Assembly: GCA_963807925.1 (NCBI GenBank)
Contig: CAWEDP010000002.1
Coordinates: 3,224,001 to 3,288,000, forward strand
Length of the DNA: 64,000 nucleotides
Source: CAWEDP01 sp963807925
GTDB taxonomy: Bacteria; Acidobacteriota; Vicinamibacteria; Vicinamibacterales; CAVVIG01
Direction of reading: 5' to 3'
Below, piece by piece: positions 24,975-34,508 of the stretch. Numbering within the stretch: position 1 is the first letter of the stretch; each line of letters begins with the position of its first letter. A model generated the notes under the pieces. That model was not told the DNA's origin. It did no database searches and saw only the letters and a list, made by a program, of their open reading frames with translations. Made by a program: the position numbers and the translations under genes.

Positions 24975-27797
24975 CCTGCGCCCAACGCTCCGGCAATCTC
25001 TTGTGCGTTGAACACCGCTGCCGCTCGCCACGTGCCGAACCCGCCGTGGTGGTTGACCGCCTTCACCCACTCGCCCAAGAACTCCCGCTTCGTTTGATCC
25101 TGCTGCGTGTCGCGTCCCTTGACTTCAACGACGACCATCTCACCGGAGCGCAGCCGAACGATGAAATCGGGTCGGAACTTGTGCACCATACCCTGAAACA
25201 GGTAGAGGACTTCGAAGCCGAGATGGTCATTCTTCACCCATGCATCAACGTTTGGGTGATGATCGAGCGCGAAGGATTCGGTCGATTCCCACGTGCTGTC
25301 CGCCACGCAGAAGTTGATGTGCGACTTCTCCGTGTAGATGCACGGCTTGCCGGAATACCACTGGCGCATATCCGCTGTTGAGCGGATCGGATTGTCAGTG
25401 TCGAACACGGGCACGGTGCGTTCGGCGTTGGCAAACCGAATCGCTTCCCATATATGCTGCACGACCTTATTCATGTTCAGCGTGATGAGAATCCGCCGAC
25501 GTGCATCGTCCTGATTGAACAAAGGCGGCGTGATGTGGATGTGCCCGGAAGAAATGAACTGTTCGACCAGCCGGATCAATTGGGCTAACAGGAACTCCCG
25601 GCTCCCGGTCCACGTCGGCTGCATCTGGTCGTAGATGTCACGGGCGGTTTCGAAGACGATTTTCTGCATTCGAAATTCGTCCGCCAATTTGTCCAAACCG
25701 ATTTCCGCGATGATTTTCTCGACGGGCTTGCCGGCGAGCACGGGCGACAACTGTGCGATGGTCGCCGTGTCTGCCGCATTCAGGTCGAGCGGCTTCACGG
25801 CATCCATGTCCAACCGCAACGTCGGTTTGTAGACGTGGTCGATCCGCACGACATTCGGGAATCGGATTTCGAACTGCGCCTTTTCTCGCACCGGCTCGAC
25901 GCAGGTTTTGGGGCGGGCGGCGGCGGCGGTGGACCTTCGCCGCCTTCGTGCGGCAGGAACGTGAACGGCACACCGAAGATGTTCACGTATTCGGGGTCGA
26001 ACAGCCCGGTCTGCCGGGTTGACCTCATACGACGTGCGCCGTAATCCGCGCCCGACGACCTGCTCACAGAGCGATTGCGACGTGAAGGCGCGTAAACCCA
26101 TGATGTGCGTGACAGTTTTCGCGTCCCAACCTTCGGATAGCATGCCGACTGAAATCACGCTCCGAATCTGTTCGCCAGGCTGCCCCACGCGCCCCACGGT
26201 ATCGACCGTTTCCCGGAGCACTTCGGCTGCTTCTTTTTTCGTGAGTTTCCGCCGACCAGATTCCGCGCCGTCGTTGTCTTCCTCATCACCGTTCTCATCC
26301 GCGCTGTCATCGCCGTTCGTAACCGCCGTCACCGGAGCCTCATCCTGCGACTCCGCCATGTCCAACACCTTCGAATCGATGTGCAAGGTGAGCTCGGGAT
26401 CGCAGAGTTCATCGATGCGGACTTTCTTGTGATCGAAGGCGTATTTCACGCGGGCGGCGGTTTCCGTCCGGTTGACGACGGAAATCATCACGGGCGGCGT
26501 CTTGAACCCGACATGTTCCCACGCCTTCGCCGTCTCCAACCAATCACGTCCGAGCAGGTAGTAGCCATTGATGACAAGGTCGGGGAGCGGTCTCGTGCTC
26601 CTGCGCCTTTCGGTTCAAGTCGTCCTTACACGGAATCGTAGATGTGGTAGAGCTTGGACTTGTAGGTTTTGACATCAGGAAGTCCATCGTCACGGACGAC
26701 CACACGTGGCGTTTTCACCAGCCCGGATTCGATGGCGTCGTTCAGACCAAAGTCCTAGACAATCCATCCGAACAGGGCTTCTTCGCTGCTCTTCTTGCCC
26801 GATGGAACAAATGGAGTGGCGGAGAAATCGTAGCAGCCGAGAATGTTGCGTGTGCGTGTTGATGCGGTCCAATCCGCCGATCCACTTGGTCGCTTCCTCA
26901 ATGTCGTCCTTTGACACACCCTCGATCTTCGAGCCGGCTGGCACACGCCACGCATGGTGCGCTTCGTCGTTGATGACGAGGATGTTCCGGGCACTCGCCA
27001 TGTCTGCCCCAAGAACCTGCCGGACGTAGGCTTCGTCGCTTTTTGCCCCACGCTTATCGACACCCTTTTTCTTGGCGATCCGTTCGGCTGACTCCCAATT
27101 GAGTGCGTGCCAGTTGCGGATCTTCACCTTGCCTTGCCGCAACTTGTCCATGAGCGCGGTCGGAACGATGTTGAACTCTTGGTAGTAGTTGTCGGAGCCG
27201 GACGGCTCCAACACCGCAAGCCGGCTCCGCACCGTTAATCCCGGTGCAACGACAAACACATGCTTGGAAAACCGAGCGTCTTGCGGATTGCTGACCTTGT
27301 TGAGGATGTGCCACGCGATCATCATCGCCATGACGATGGTCTTGCCGGAGCCGGTCGCCATTTTCGCGCACACCCGTGGGAACGCGCCGCCTTCCTGTGG
27401 CACATCGATCCCTACCTTGTCGGCGTCCGGCGCTTCCGTCAGCCAAATCAGTGTCTCGATGGCTTCCAACTGACAGAAGAAGAATCGGCGATCTGTTCGT
27501 TCATCCGGGTCATACCAATGGTCGAGCAGGCGCTTCGTGATGGCGGTGACGCCCGGATAGCCGGCTTCTCGCCATGCCTTCACCCGTGGACGAATCAGAT
27601 TGACGAGTGGGATTTCTTTGAAAATGCCCGGATCATCGAACGAACGGGAATGCTCCGACGCGATGACGTATCCGGCAGGACGCCGCTTGCCTTCAATCGA
27701 GCGAGAACGTCCGAGAATCACGGTCGTATTGCCAATAGCGCGTCGGCTCCTGATACGGCGAGTTGACGATGAGCTTGTCGATTGTGGTCGTCGCCAT
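24971..27797 (-). pseudogene. Type III restriction enzyme Res subunit, multiply frameshifted
   Basis: Read across frames, the gene starts at ATG 27797 (ATTTIDKLIVNSPYQEPTRY). It contains KMATGSGKTIVMAMM (Walker A), VINDEAHH (DEAH), then helicase motifs to VGRGLRR and a C-terminal nuclease region (HKFRPDFIVRLRSGEMVVVE). The reading frame is lost near 27690, 26840, 26640, 26600, 26015 and 25905, and a TAG interrupts it at 26755. The last pair of shifts compensate. So many lesions in one gene indicate decay or poor local sequence. As written, no full-length ATP-dependent endonuclease can be made. Confidence 0.8.
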
Positions 27798-27803
27798 GTC
27801 CGA

Positions 27804-30367
27804 CTACTCGACGGCGACGATTTTCAATGACTCGATGCCACGGTCATCGATGATCTTGACCGCAACGCGCTTGTGCTTGCCGGCTTCAAACGGTAGGGAA
27901 ACGTGGCCACGAAATGCCGCGATGAGGTCGGGATCGATTTCGGCGTGCAGGCTTTTCGCCAGCCGCGCCCAACCGTCCTTCTCTCCCGCCATTGGGAAGA
28001 ACACTTGATGCGGGTAGACGCTGCGCCCATCGTAATCCGTGTCCAGCATCCACATGGCGATCTTGTCGGTGCTGCCAGACACAATCGTGCCGGATTTCGT
28101 ATCGTAGTAATCGAAGCCGCGCACTTCGACCGTGTATTTGCCTTTGTGATCGCCCGACGTGATCCTCTTCGGCGAAGGCGACGTCGGGCTGGCCAATCAG
28201 CCAAAAACTCTCATTGCTGGCGCGTTTTTTCTTGAGGTCGTCGGTCAGCAGATCGGCGCTCATCTGTGCCTTCAGAAGCGTCACGCCGGGAAAGTTCGTC
28301 TCGTCAATGTCCTTCGCAGCTTCGGGATCGAACTGGAATGCCGCAAACACGATCATCTTGGGCTTCGGAACGAGCCGTGCTGCTTCCTCAACCGCTGTCT
28401 CGACCTGCCGCTGTTCGAGCGGTGCGTGCGCCGGTCCAAAGCTGATGGCAACCCGCTGTGCATCTCTCGTCTCCGCAATGGCGTGTAACCAGCGCGTGCC
28501 CGGTGACGGCTCGACGCGCACGAACTCAATTTTCTGTCCGCCCTTCCCGCGAATGCCAGTCTTGTGGAGTTCGTCGCGCCATTCAGCCTGCCGGAGCGTT
28601 TCACCGGAACGTGAGATGGATTCATCAGCGGGCGCGGCGTTCTCCGCTTCGATATCGTGTAGGGATTCCACTGCGGGCGCAGGCACCGCTTCGACCGTGA
28701 ATGGACCCGTCACGCGCACTTTGTTGTTGTCGGGAGTCGGTTGGTCGAAAAGAGTTTCGGGCTTGGCATAACGAGCAATCGCATGATCGACCTGCTCTCT
28801 CGGCATTCCGGCGCGAATCTCCTGGTTATTCGCAATCGTTTCCAACGTCACGTGTGGCACGGTCTTGTAGACGAAACCACTACCGACGCCTTCTTCTGGT
28901 CGAGCGAGTTGGTAATACTCGAACAGAGAGGTCATTAGCCGTTGCTTCGCAAGCGTGATGGCAACGCGAGACGTATCGCACGTAATCCAACGCCTGCCCC
29001 ATTCTTCAGCGACGAATGCAGTGGTCCCCGAACCGCAAGTCGGATCGAAAACAAGGTCGCCGGGGTCAGTTGTCATTAGCATCGCCCGCTCGATGACAGT
29101 TTGCGTGGTCTGAACCACGTAGATGCGCCGCTTGAACTCAATCGTGTCCTGCCAAGAATTGACGAGCGATCCGAATCCGAAGTCGCTGAGATACATCTTG
29201 AAGTAGAGTTTCTCGCCGAGCACGAAGAGCCGGTTGGCGTTCCGCAAACGTTCAACTCCGGCTGGAGTTGTCCGCCAACTTTTACCGCCGCTTGTTTGGA
29301 ATGGCTCGCCTTCGAACTCGATGGTGAAGGTGCAGGACGGCGTGTAGCCAGACGAAGCGAGGTCAGACCGCTTGAATATCCTTTCGGTCGCCGCTGTCCT
29401 ATCGAAGTGTTCTATTTCTTCAGCCGTGAGTCGTCGATATCCACCGTCAGCGGTATCGGCAAATACGAACTCTGAGTCTCCGCCAACATTCTTCTCGACA
29501 AAGAGGTTTCGATATTTCAACGCCTTCTTGTCTCTCGCATACCAGCAGAGATAGTCGAACACGGATTCGATATGCCCGGACTCAAGGGGCATCATCGTCT
29601 TGAAGTTGATGACTGCAACGAAATTCTCCGGTCCGAACACTTCATCGAGAAGACACCGGACTCTGTGAAGATTCTCGTCACCAATCTGCACGAACACGGA
29701 GCCGCTGTTGGTTAGCAGATTCGCGGCTGAGCAACAGCCGGTCCCGCAAATAGGTCAAATACGAATGGACGCCGAGTTCCCACGTATCGCGGAATGCCTT
29801 GATCATTTCCGGTTCCGTGGTTAAGTCGTCGTCTTTGCGGTCGTCCACCTTCCGCTTGTTTACGAACGGCTGAAAATTCGAACCGTATTTGATGCCGTAG
29901 GGCGGGTCGAGGTAGACCATCTGCACCTTGCCGCCCATGCCTTCTTTTTCAACCAGCGAGTTCATGACGAGCAGGCTGTCGCCGGCAATCAAGCGATTCG
30001 ACCAATTGTGGCGGTGCTTGTAGAACTCGATGGCTTCCCGAAGCGGCGGATTTTCGCTCGGTTGCTCGAACAGTGACGGTTGGTGCTGCGTGCCGTTCCG
30101 CTTCCGAACGGCTTCGAGGACGCTTCGAGAATCGATGCGTTCGTGAACGTGCAGCGAGACGGTCGGCACGTCGAACGACGTGTGTTCCGCTTTACCTGCC
30201 CATTGCAGTGTTGGATCAAGATGCGGGTCGTAGGCGTAGGTTTTCTTGCCGCCGTCTCGGTCGGTGTCGGCGGTTACGAGTCCAACGGGCGGGTTGTTGA
30301 CGCGCTTTTTGTCGGGATGTGCGTATTGCTCGATGGGCTTTTTCTCAGATTTCGGCTTTCGCGCCAT
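27804..30367 (-). pseudogene. Type III DNA methyltransferase Mod subunit, frameshifted
   Basis: The start is placed at ATG 30367 (MARKPKSEKKPIEQYAHPDK, with GAGAGG upstream); an ATG at 30466 would add 33 basic residues. The catalytic motif VYLDPPYGIKYGSNF and the SAM motif VFDPTCGSGTTAFVAEEW are in two frames, joined by a shift near 29700. A second shift near 28180 separates the C-terminal 125 residues. Mod normally both recognises the site for Res and methylates it. It lies 6 bp upstream of res, as usual. Confidence 0.8.
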
Positions 30368-30542
30368 TCCAACCTCTCGACGTTTCACGACCGACGTCTT
30401 TCGCGCCGGCTTCGAGCGAGCCGACTGCGGGCGGGCGGATTTGCGTCCACGAACTCGTTGCGGCATGTTGTCGCTTCTTGCGACGGCACTTTAGCAGCTT
30501 TGTGCGCGGCTCGAAAGTCGGAGAACCGGCTGCACCGCTACA

Positions 30543-30797
30543 ATGTCGTCGATGAACCTCAGCGAAATCTTTGATGCGTTGAACGGCAGGACATTCGCCT
30601 ACCTCGAATGCCGCGACGGACGGAAATTCGGTCGCGTGCCGCTTGCGGTTAACTTCTGCGATGATGAAAACCTCGCGCCCGCCTGTATCGACGTAAAGCC
30701 GGACGGCTTGGTGCTGCACTTCAACTCCGATGACGGCTCCGGCACGAACAAGCGTGGCGAGTCCGTGCCGTTCGGCGACATTGTTGCCGTGCGGTAG
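30543..30797 (+). CDS. Small hypothetical protein
   Basis: An 84-aa protein, apparently beta-rich (FAYLECRDGRKFGRVPLAVN ...). Not recognised. It heads a plus-strand run of three closely spaced genes ending in a metallopeptidase, divergent from the mod gene. Confidence 0.5.
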   Translation: MSSMNLSEIFDALNGRTFAYLECRDGRKFGRVPLAVNFCDDENLAPACIDVKPDGLVLHFNSDDGSGTNKRGESVPFGDIVAVR

Positions 30798-30830
30798 GTA
30801 GGTCTTTTGCTTTTTGTTCGCCCGCCTGCT

Positions 30831-31136
30831 ATGCTGGCGTCCGCCGTGGGCGTCCGGGCGTGCATCGTGACTTTTTCCGGTGAGCGCGGCGTCCGGCATG
30901 CGGTCGAAGTGACGGCTGAATCACTCTACGAAGCGGCGGCACTGGCACTGTCGATCTTCCGCACATCCGAATGGGCGGACCAGATCGGACCCGGCACCGA
31001 ACTGCACGTGACCGTGAAGAATCCTGAAACGACGCACCGCGTGACGCTCGACCAGATCCGGCGCTGGTGTGACGGTGTGGCGGTGTCGCCGACCGAAGTG
31101 CTGAAACGTCATCGCGTCAAGACGCTCATTGGGTGA
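30831..31136 (+). CDS. Hypothetical protein
   Basis: A 101-aa protein. ATG 30831 is preferred; a GTG six codons later is also possible. YEAAALALSIFRTSEWADQI and TGELHVTVKNPETTHRV-like segments suggest a small alpha/beta fold; no family recognised. The stop overlaps the GTG of the metallopeptidase gene, which suggests the two proteins work together. Confidence 0.5.
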   Translation: MLASAVGVRACIVTFSGERGVRHAVEVTAESLYEAAALALSIFRTSEWADQIGPGTELHVTVKNPETTHRVTLDQIRRWCDGVAVSPTEVLKRHRVKTLIG

Positions 31137-32245
31137 GGCAAGCGTCCATGCCGTCAGTTCTCTCGCCGCAACAAGCCGCGTTCGACGCAGCCGTGAAGAG
31201 TTGGTGCGACTTCGATTATCCGGGCATCGCGGATCTTGAGGAACTGCGCACGCAGAATCCGTCGCTCAGTGCGTGGGTTGATCAATTAGTGGAACTTCGG
31301 CAGGCGTTCAACGCGGCGCTCTCCGTCGAAGGACAACACATCACTGATCACGCGCCGCACTCGCCGTTCTATTTCGATTACCTTGACTCTCATCGTTCAA
31401 ATGCACGTGCGTTCAGGGACGAGAACCACTCGTTCATCGGCGTGACGCTACCACTTGTTCGTGGTGTGGCGGCGATGTCAACATCGGTGAGCGCATCCGA
31501 CGCCGTGGTAACACGGATCGGGCTTCCGATGACAACCGACCGCGAAGTCCTCAAGGGTGTGTTGTCATGGCTACTGCTCGGATATGTGATCACGCACGAA
31601 TACACGCATCACGTTCACGGGCATCTTGATGGACGGTTCGAGCCGCTTGAGGAAATCAGCGCCGGTTCATTAAAGGGCACGCTGGCGCAGCAAGCACGTG
31701 AACTCGACGCTGATGGCTACGCCGCGTATTTCACGCTCGCGTTTTGGCTCGACAGCCCGGACGGTCGGAATGCAATCTCGCATCTGTTGGGCATTCAGGA
31801 TCTTCCACCGGAATCTCACGACGCGATTTCGTTTAGTTGCTTCCTCGTCGCGCAGGCGGCGTTTACGTTCCTTCGTGAGCCGGAACTGCTTGACAGGGAC
31901 AAGGCATACCGCCGAACTCACCCGCCGCAGCCTGTCAGACTTCAGGTGATGTCTCGGTTCGCTCGAAAATGGTCCACCGAGTTCCGTCCGACTCTATATC
32001 GTTGGATGACGCAGGCGCGGTATCAGTTGATGATGGATGCCGTGTCAGCCGTGATTTGGACAGGCAAGCACGCGGTGGGTTGGCGAGCGCAGATGGAGTT
32101 TCTGAAGTCAGACGACGGAACGGCATACGTCAATGCCTTGCTCGCGGAACTAGATTCGTTTCGAGGGACGTTGCGCACTGGGAACGAAGCTACTGGGACA
32201 TCCGATGCGATTGAAGCCGACCGTTTCATTGGCGTTACGGACTGA
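31133..32245 (+). CDS. HExxH zinc metallopeptidase-like protein
   Basis: A 370-aa protein. VITHEYTHHVHGH near residue 155 is a zincin HExxH motif, and ARELDADGYAAYF about 50 residues later supplies the third ligand, in the pattern of IrrE/peptidase-U49-like or M48-like enzymes. No membrane segment or signal peptide. GTG 31133 overlaps the upstream stop; ATG 31148 is an alternative. As an island gene next to a R-M system it may be a regulator-cleaving protease or a toxin. Confidence 0.7.
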   Translation: MRQASMPSVLSPQQAAFDAAVKSWCDFDYPGIADLEELRTQNPSLSAWVDQLVELRQAFNAALSVEGQHITDHAPHSPFYFDYLDSHRSNARAFRDENHSFIGVTLPLVRGVAAMSTSVSASDAVVTRIGLPMTTDREVLKGVLSWLLLGYVITHEYTHHVHGHLDGRFEPLEEISAGSLKGTLAQQARELDADGYAAYFTLAFWLDSPDGRNAISHLLGIQDLPPESHDAISFSCFLVAQAAFTFLREPELLDRDKAYRRTHPPQPVRLQVMSRFARKWSTEFRPTLYRWMTQARYQLMMDAVSAVIWTGKHAVGWRAQMEFLKSDDGTAYVNALLAELDSFRGTLRTGNEATGTSDAIEADRFIGVTD

Positions 32246-32386
32246 CACTCACGGATCGGCGGCGACCGTGGAAGACACAACGCCGACTGTGACCTCGATT
32301 GTGACCGTGCCAATCCGAACGCTGGTGTTTTACTGCGGTTTACGGCGTGTGAGCTAGATCGACGGGACCGAAACTAAACCGTTTGG

Positions 32387-33691
32387 TCAGTAGACGTTCA
32401 ACGTGATCGGCAGCACTTTGCCGCGATCCGCCGAAGCACTTTCCAAGCGTGCTCCTTCAACCACTCGGACATCTCTCCGATTGAGTGGAATCAACAGTTT
32501 ACCGGACGGCGGCGAGCCCTGCAAAAGCAAACTGTGACGTGACTGTGACGTGACGCTTTCAGGCACGTCGACGATCGCTTTGATCTCCGCGTCCTGTGCT
32601 TGGTTTCCCTTCTCGTCGCCATTGCCGTTCGACGGTAGCACGCGACCGCGCTGCGCATCCAGCGCGTCGAGCGCCTGGCGCTTCGCGTCGATCCGAATGT
32701 GCGAGTAGTGCTCCAGCATCCGGCGCGACAGGTGGCCGGTGATCGACTCGAGCACATGATCGGCGACACCCATTTCGGCCGGCTCGGTGATGACCGTGTG
32801 CCGCAGGTCGTGGAAGCGCAGGCCGTGCAAGCCGGCGGCGTCACGAAGCGCACGCCAGGCCGTGTCCCATTTCAGCATCGGCTTCGTCGGATCGAACTGT
32901 CCCCACTGGCAGGCCGGCCAAAGGTAATGCTCCGGTTCGGCGTGGCCGAGCATGTCGGCGCGCTCGAACATCCGCGCGAGTGCATTGAGCGCAGACCCGT
33001 TCAACGGGATCACGCGATGACTTGACTCGTTCTTGCTCCGTCGCACGTGCAAGAGCTTCTTGACGAGGTCCACATCGCACCGCCGCAGGTGCTTGACCTC
33101 GACCGGTCGCATCGATGTGTTCGCGGCGACAATCGCGGCGCAATACACGTGCTCCCATTCCTGATTTGATGCAGCGGCGGCGAAGAGCCGCCTCTGCTCG
33201 TCGGCCGTCAACGCACGGCCGATCGGATGCTGGCGCTCTGGTAGATTGCGCACATGCTCCGCCATGGCTCGCCAACGACCGCAGGACTTCAGCACGCGCG
33301 ATAGCACGCCGACGTCCATGTTGATGGTGCGGTTCGCGATCCCCGCGTCGTGGCGTGCCCGCTGAAAGTCGGCAATCGCTGCCGCCGTAATCGCCGAGAG
33401 GGGCACGTCGCCGAAGTGTTTCTTGACGAGGCTGAGACGCTCCTCTTCAAGCTCGATCGTCCGAGGCGAACAACGCATCTGCTTAGCGGCAAGGTACGAT
33501 TCGATTCCCTCCGACAACCGCTTGGGTCCCTGCTCGCTGGTGGCCAGCAGTCCGCGGCCGGCGTTGTCAATCAGGTCGCGCTCGCGCTTCTTCGCTTTCT
33601 GCAGATTCGTCGTGCCGAGTCGCTTCCGGTATCGCTGCCCGGCGACGGTGAAGTCTGTCCAGTACTGACGGCCGCGCTTCCAAAGACTCAT
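32387..33691 (-). CDS. Tyrosine-type integrase of a second island
   Basis: A 434-aa paralogue of the 9544 integrase, with all catalytic residues visible: SMRPVEVKHL (Arg), HDLRHTVIT, ITGHLSRRMLEHYSHI. It is longer because its last codons read through the right attachment repeat (32439-32496), so the present C-terminus is a junction product. The gene lies outside the 5.8-32.5 kb island and reads toward the repeat, as expected for an integrase beside its own attachment site. Confidence 0.88.
   Translation of the reverse strand: MSLWKRGRQYWTDFTVAGQRYRKRLGTTNLQKAKKRERDLIDNAGRGLLATSEQGPKRLSEGIESYLAAKQMRCSPRTIELEEERLSLVKKHFGDVPLSAITAAAIADFQRARHDAGIANRTINMDVGVLSRVLKSCGRWRAMAEHVRNLPERQHPIGRALTADEQRRLFAAAASNQEWEHVYCAAIVAANTSMRPVEVKHLRRCDVDLVKKLLHVRRSKNESSHRVIPLNGSALNALARMFERADMLGHAEPEHYLWPACQWGQFDPTKPMLKWDTAWRALRDAAGLHGLRFHDLRHTVITEPAEMGVADHVLESITGHLSRRMLEHYSHIRIDAKRQALDALDAQRGRVLPSNGNGDEKGNQAQDAEIKAIVDVPESVTSQSRHSLLLQGSPPSGKLLIPLNRRDVRVVEGARLESASADRGKVLPITLNVY
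32439..32496. repeat. Right attachment repeat of the tRNA-Ser island
   Basis: Positions 32439-32479 repeat the 5' half of the tRNA-Ser gene exactly (41 bp). The next 16 bases also match after a one-base insertion. The 3' half of the tRNA is absent here, so this is not a second tRNA gene. The 3' end of the second integrase runs across it. Confidence 0.9.
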
Positions 33692-33960
33692 ACCCGCAAC
33701 TCCCCGGCCTTCGACTCTCCATCTGACGCGGAAACCGATCCCGTGTCAACTACACACGCGCGAATGAATTCATCGAGGTCCGCCCGCAGGTACCGAACGG
33801 CTCGCCCGAACCGGACGAACCGCGGTCCTTTGCCTCGATGACGCCACGCTCGCAGCGTCGCAACGGACAATCCGAGATGGTCCGCGGCGTGCGTCTCAGT
33901 GAGTGCGTTTCCGGATCGGAATTTCTCGTTGGTGTCAGCGATGTTCCGCGAGGTCCTCAT
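33688..33960 (-). CDS. Excisionase-like helix-turn-helix protein
   Basis: A 90-aa homologue of the protein at 9334: AADHLGLSVATLRAWRHRGK, then GPRFVRFGRAVRYLRADLDE. Its stop overlaps the integrase start (ATGA). It is probably the recombination directionality factor of the second island. Confidence 0.8.
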   Translation of the reverse strand: MRTSRNIADTNEKFRSGNALTETHAADHLGLSVATLRAWRHRGKGPRFVRFGRAVRYLRADLDEFIRACVVDTGSVSASDGESKAGELRV

Positions 33961-34508
33961 AAGCGATCTCCCAGCGCGCCACGTTGCGCAAGAACGAACA
34001 ATGCTTTGCGGGGATTTGCGCCAAGGCGCGCCGGCGATGTGGCCGGCGCGGTGCTGGATTCAGGCGCGGGCGCTGGCATGATGCGAGCGCCGGGCCACGT
34101 GGACGCTTAGTCGACGCGGTGTGGGCAGCGATTTCAGCAATCGCTCACTGTCCCACCCGAAGTCCGGCGAGTACTCACGGCCGAAAGGCCGAGAACCATT
34201 CGCCGCTGCCGGCTGGCTGACGCTCGCCTTGAGGACGGCGTCGCTGAGTGCCACCGGTCTTGTCGTTGCCGTGCGCGACGTCGTTGCGCTCAGCGCAGTG
34301 AGTGCTAAACGGCCTTGCGTTCGACGGAGGACCTGGGTCGTCAGTCGTAACGCGCTCCGCATGCGATGTAGCGAGCGGAGGGGGTGCTCTAAGAGCACCG
34401 GCGAGATGATCGCAGGATAGCGCCCCATCGATCATCTCGTCAATCTCAGCCATTGTGATCCGTGATATCACGTCGGCGGCCGAGCGATTCTCCGTTGGTG
34501 ATCGCCGT
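33961..34508. other. Gap between the second integrase module and the TonB receptor
   Basis: About 550 bp. Overlapping frames on both strands (for example 34175-34471 minus) lack ribosome sites and family motifs. I see no confident gene here. Confidence 0.4.

Noticed and set aside
34175..34471. A 98-codon minus-strand frame starting MISRITMAEIDEMIDGAL
   Set aside because: The start looks plausible, but the rest is low-complexity and overlaps equally long frames on both strands; no support for a real gene.
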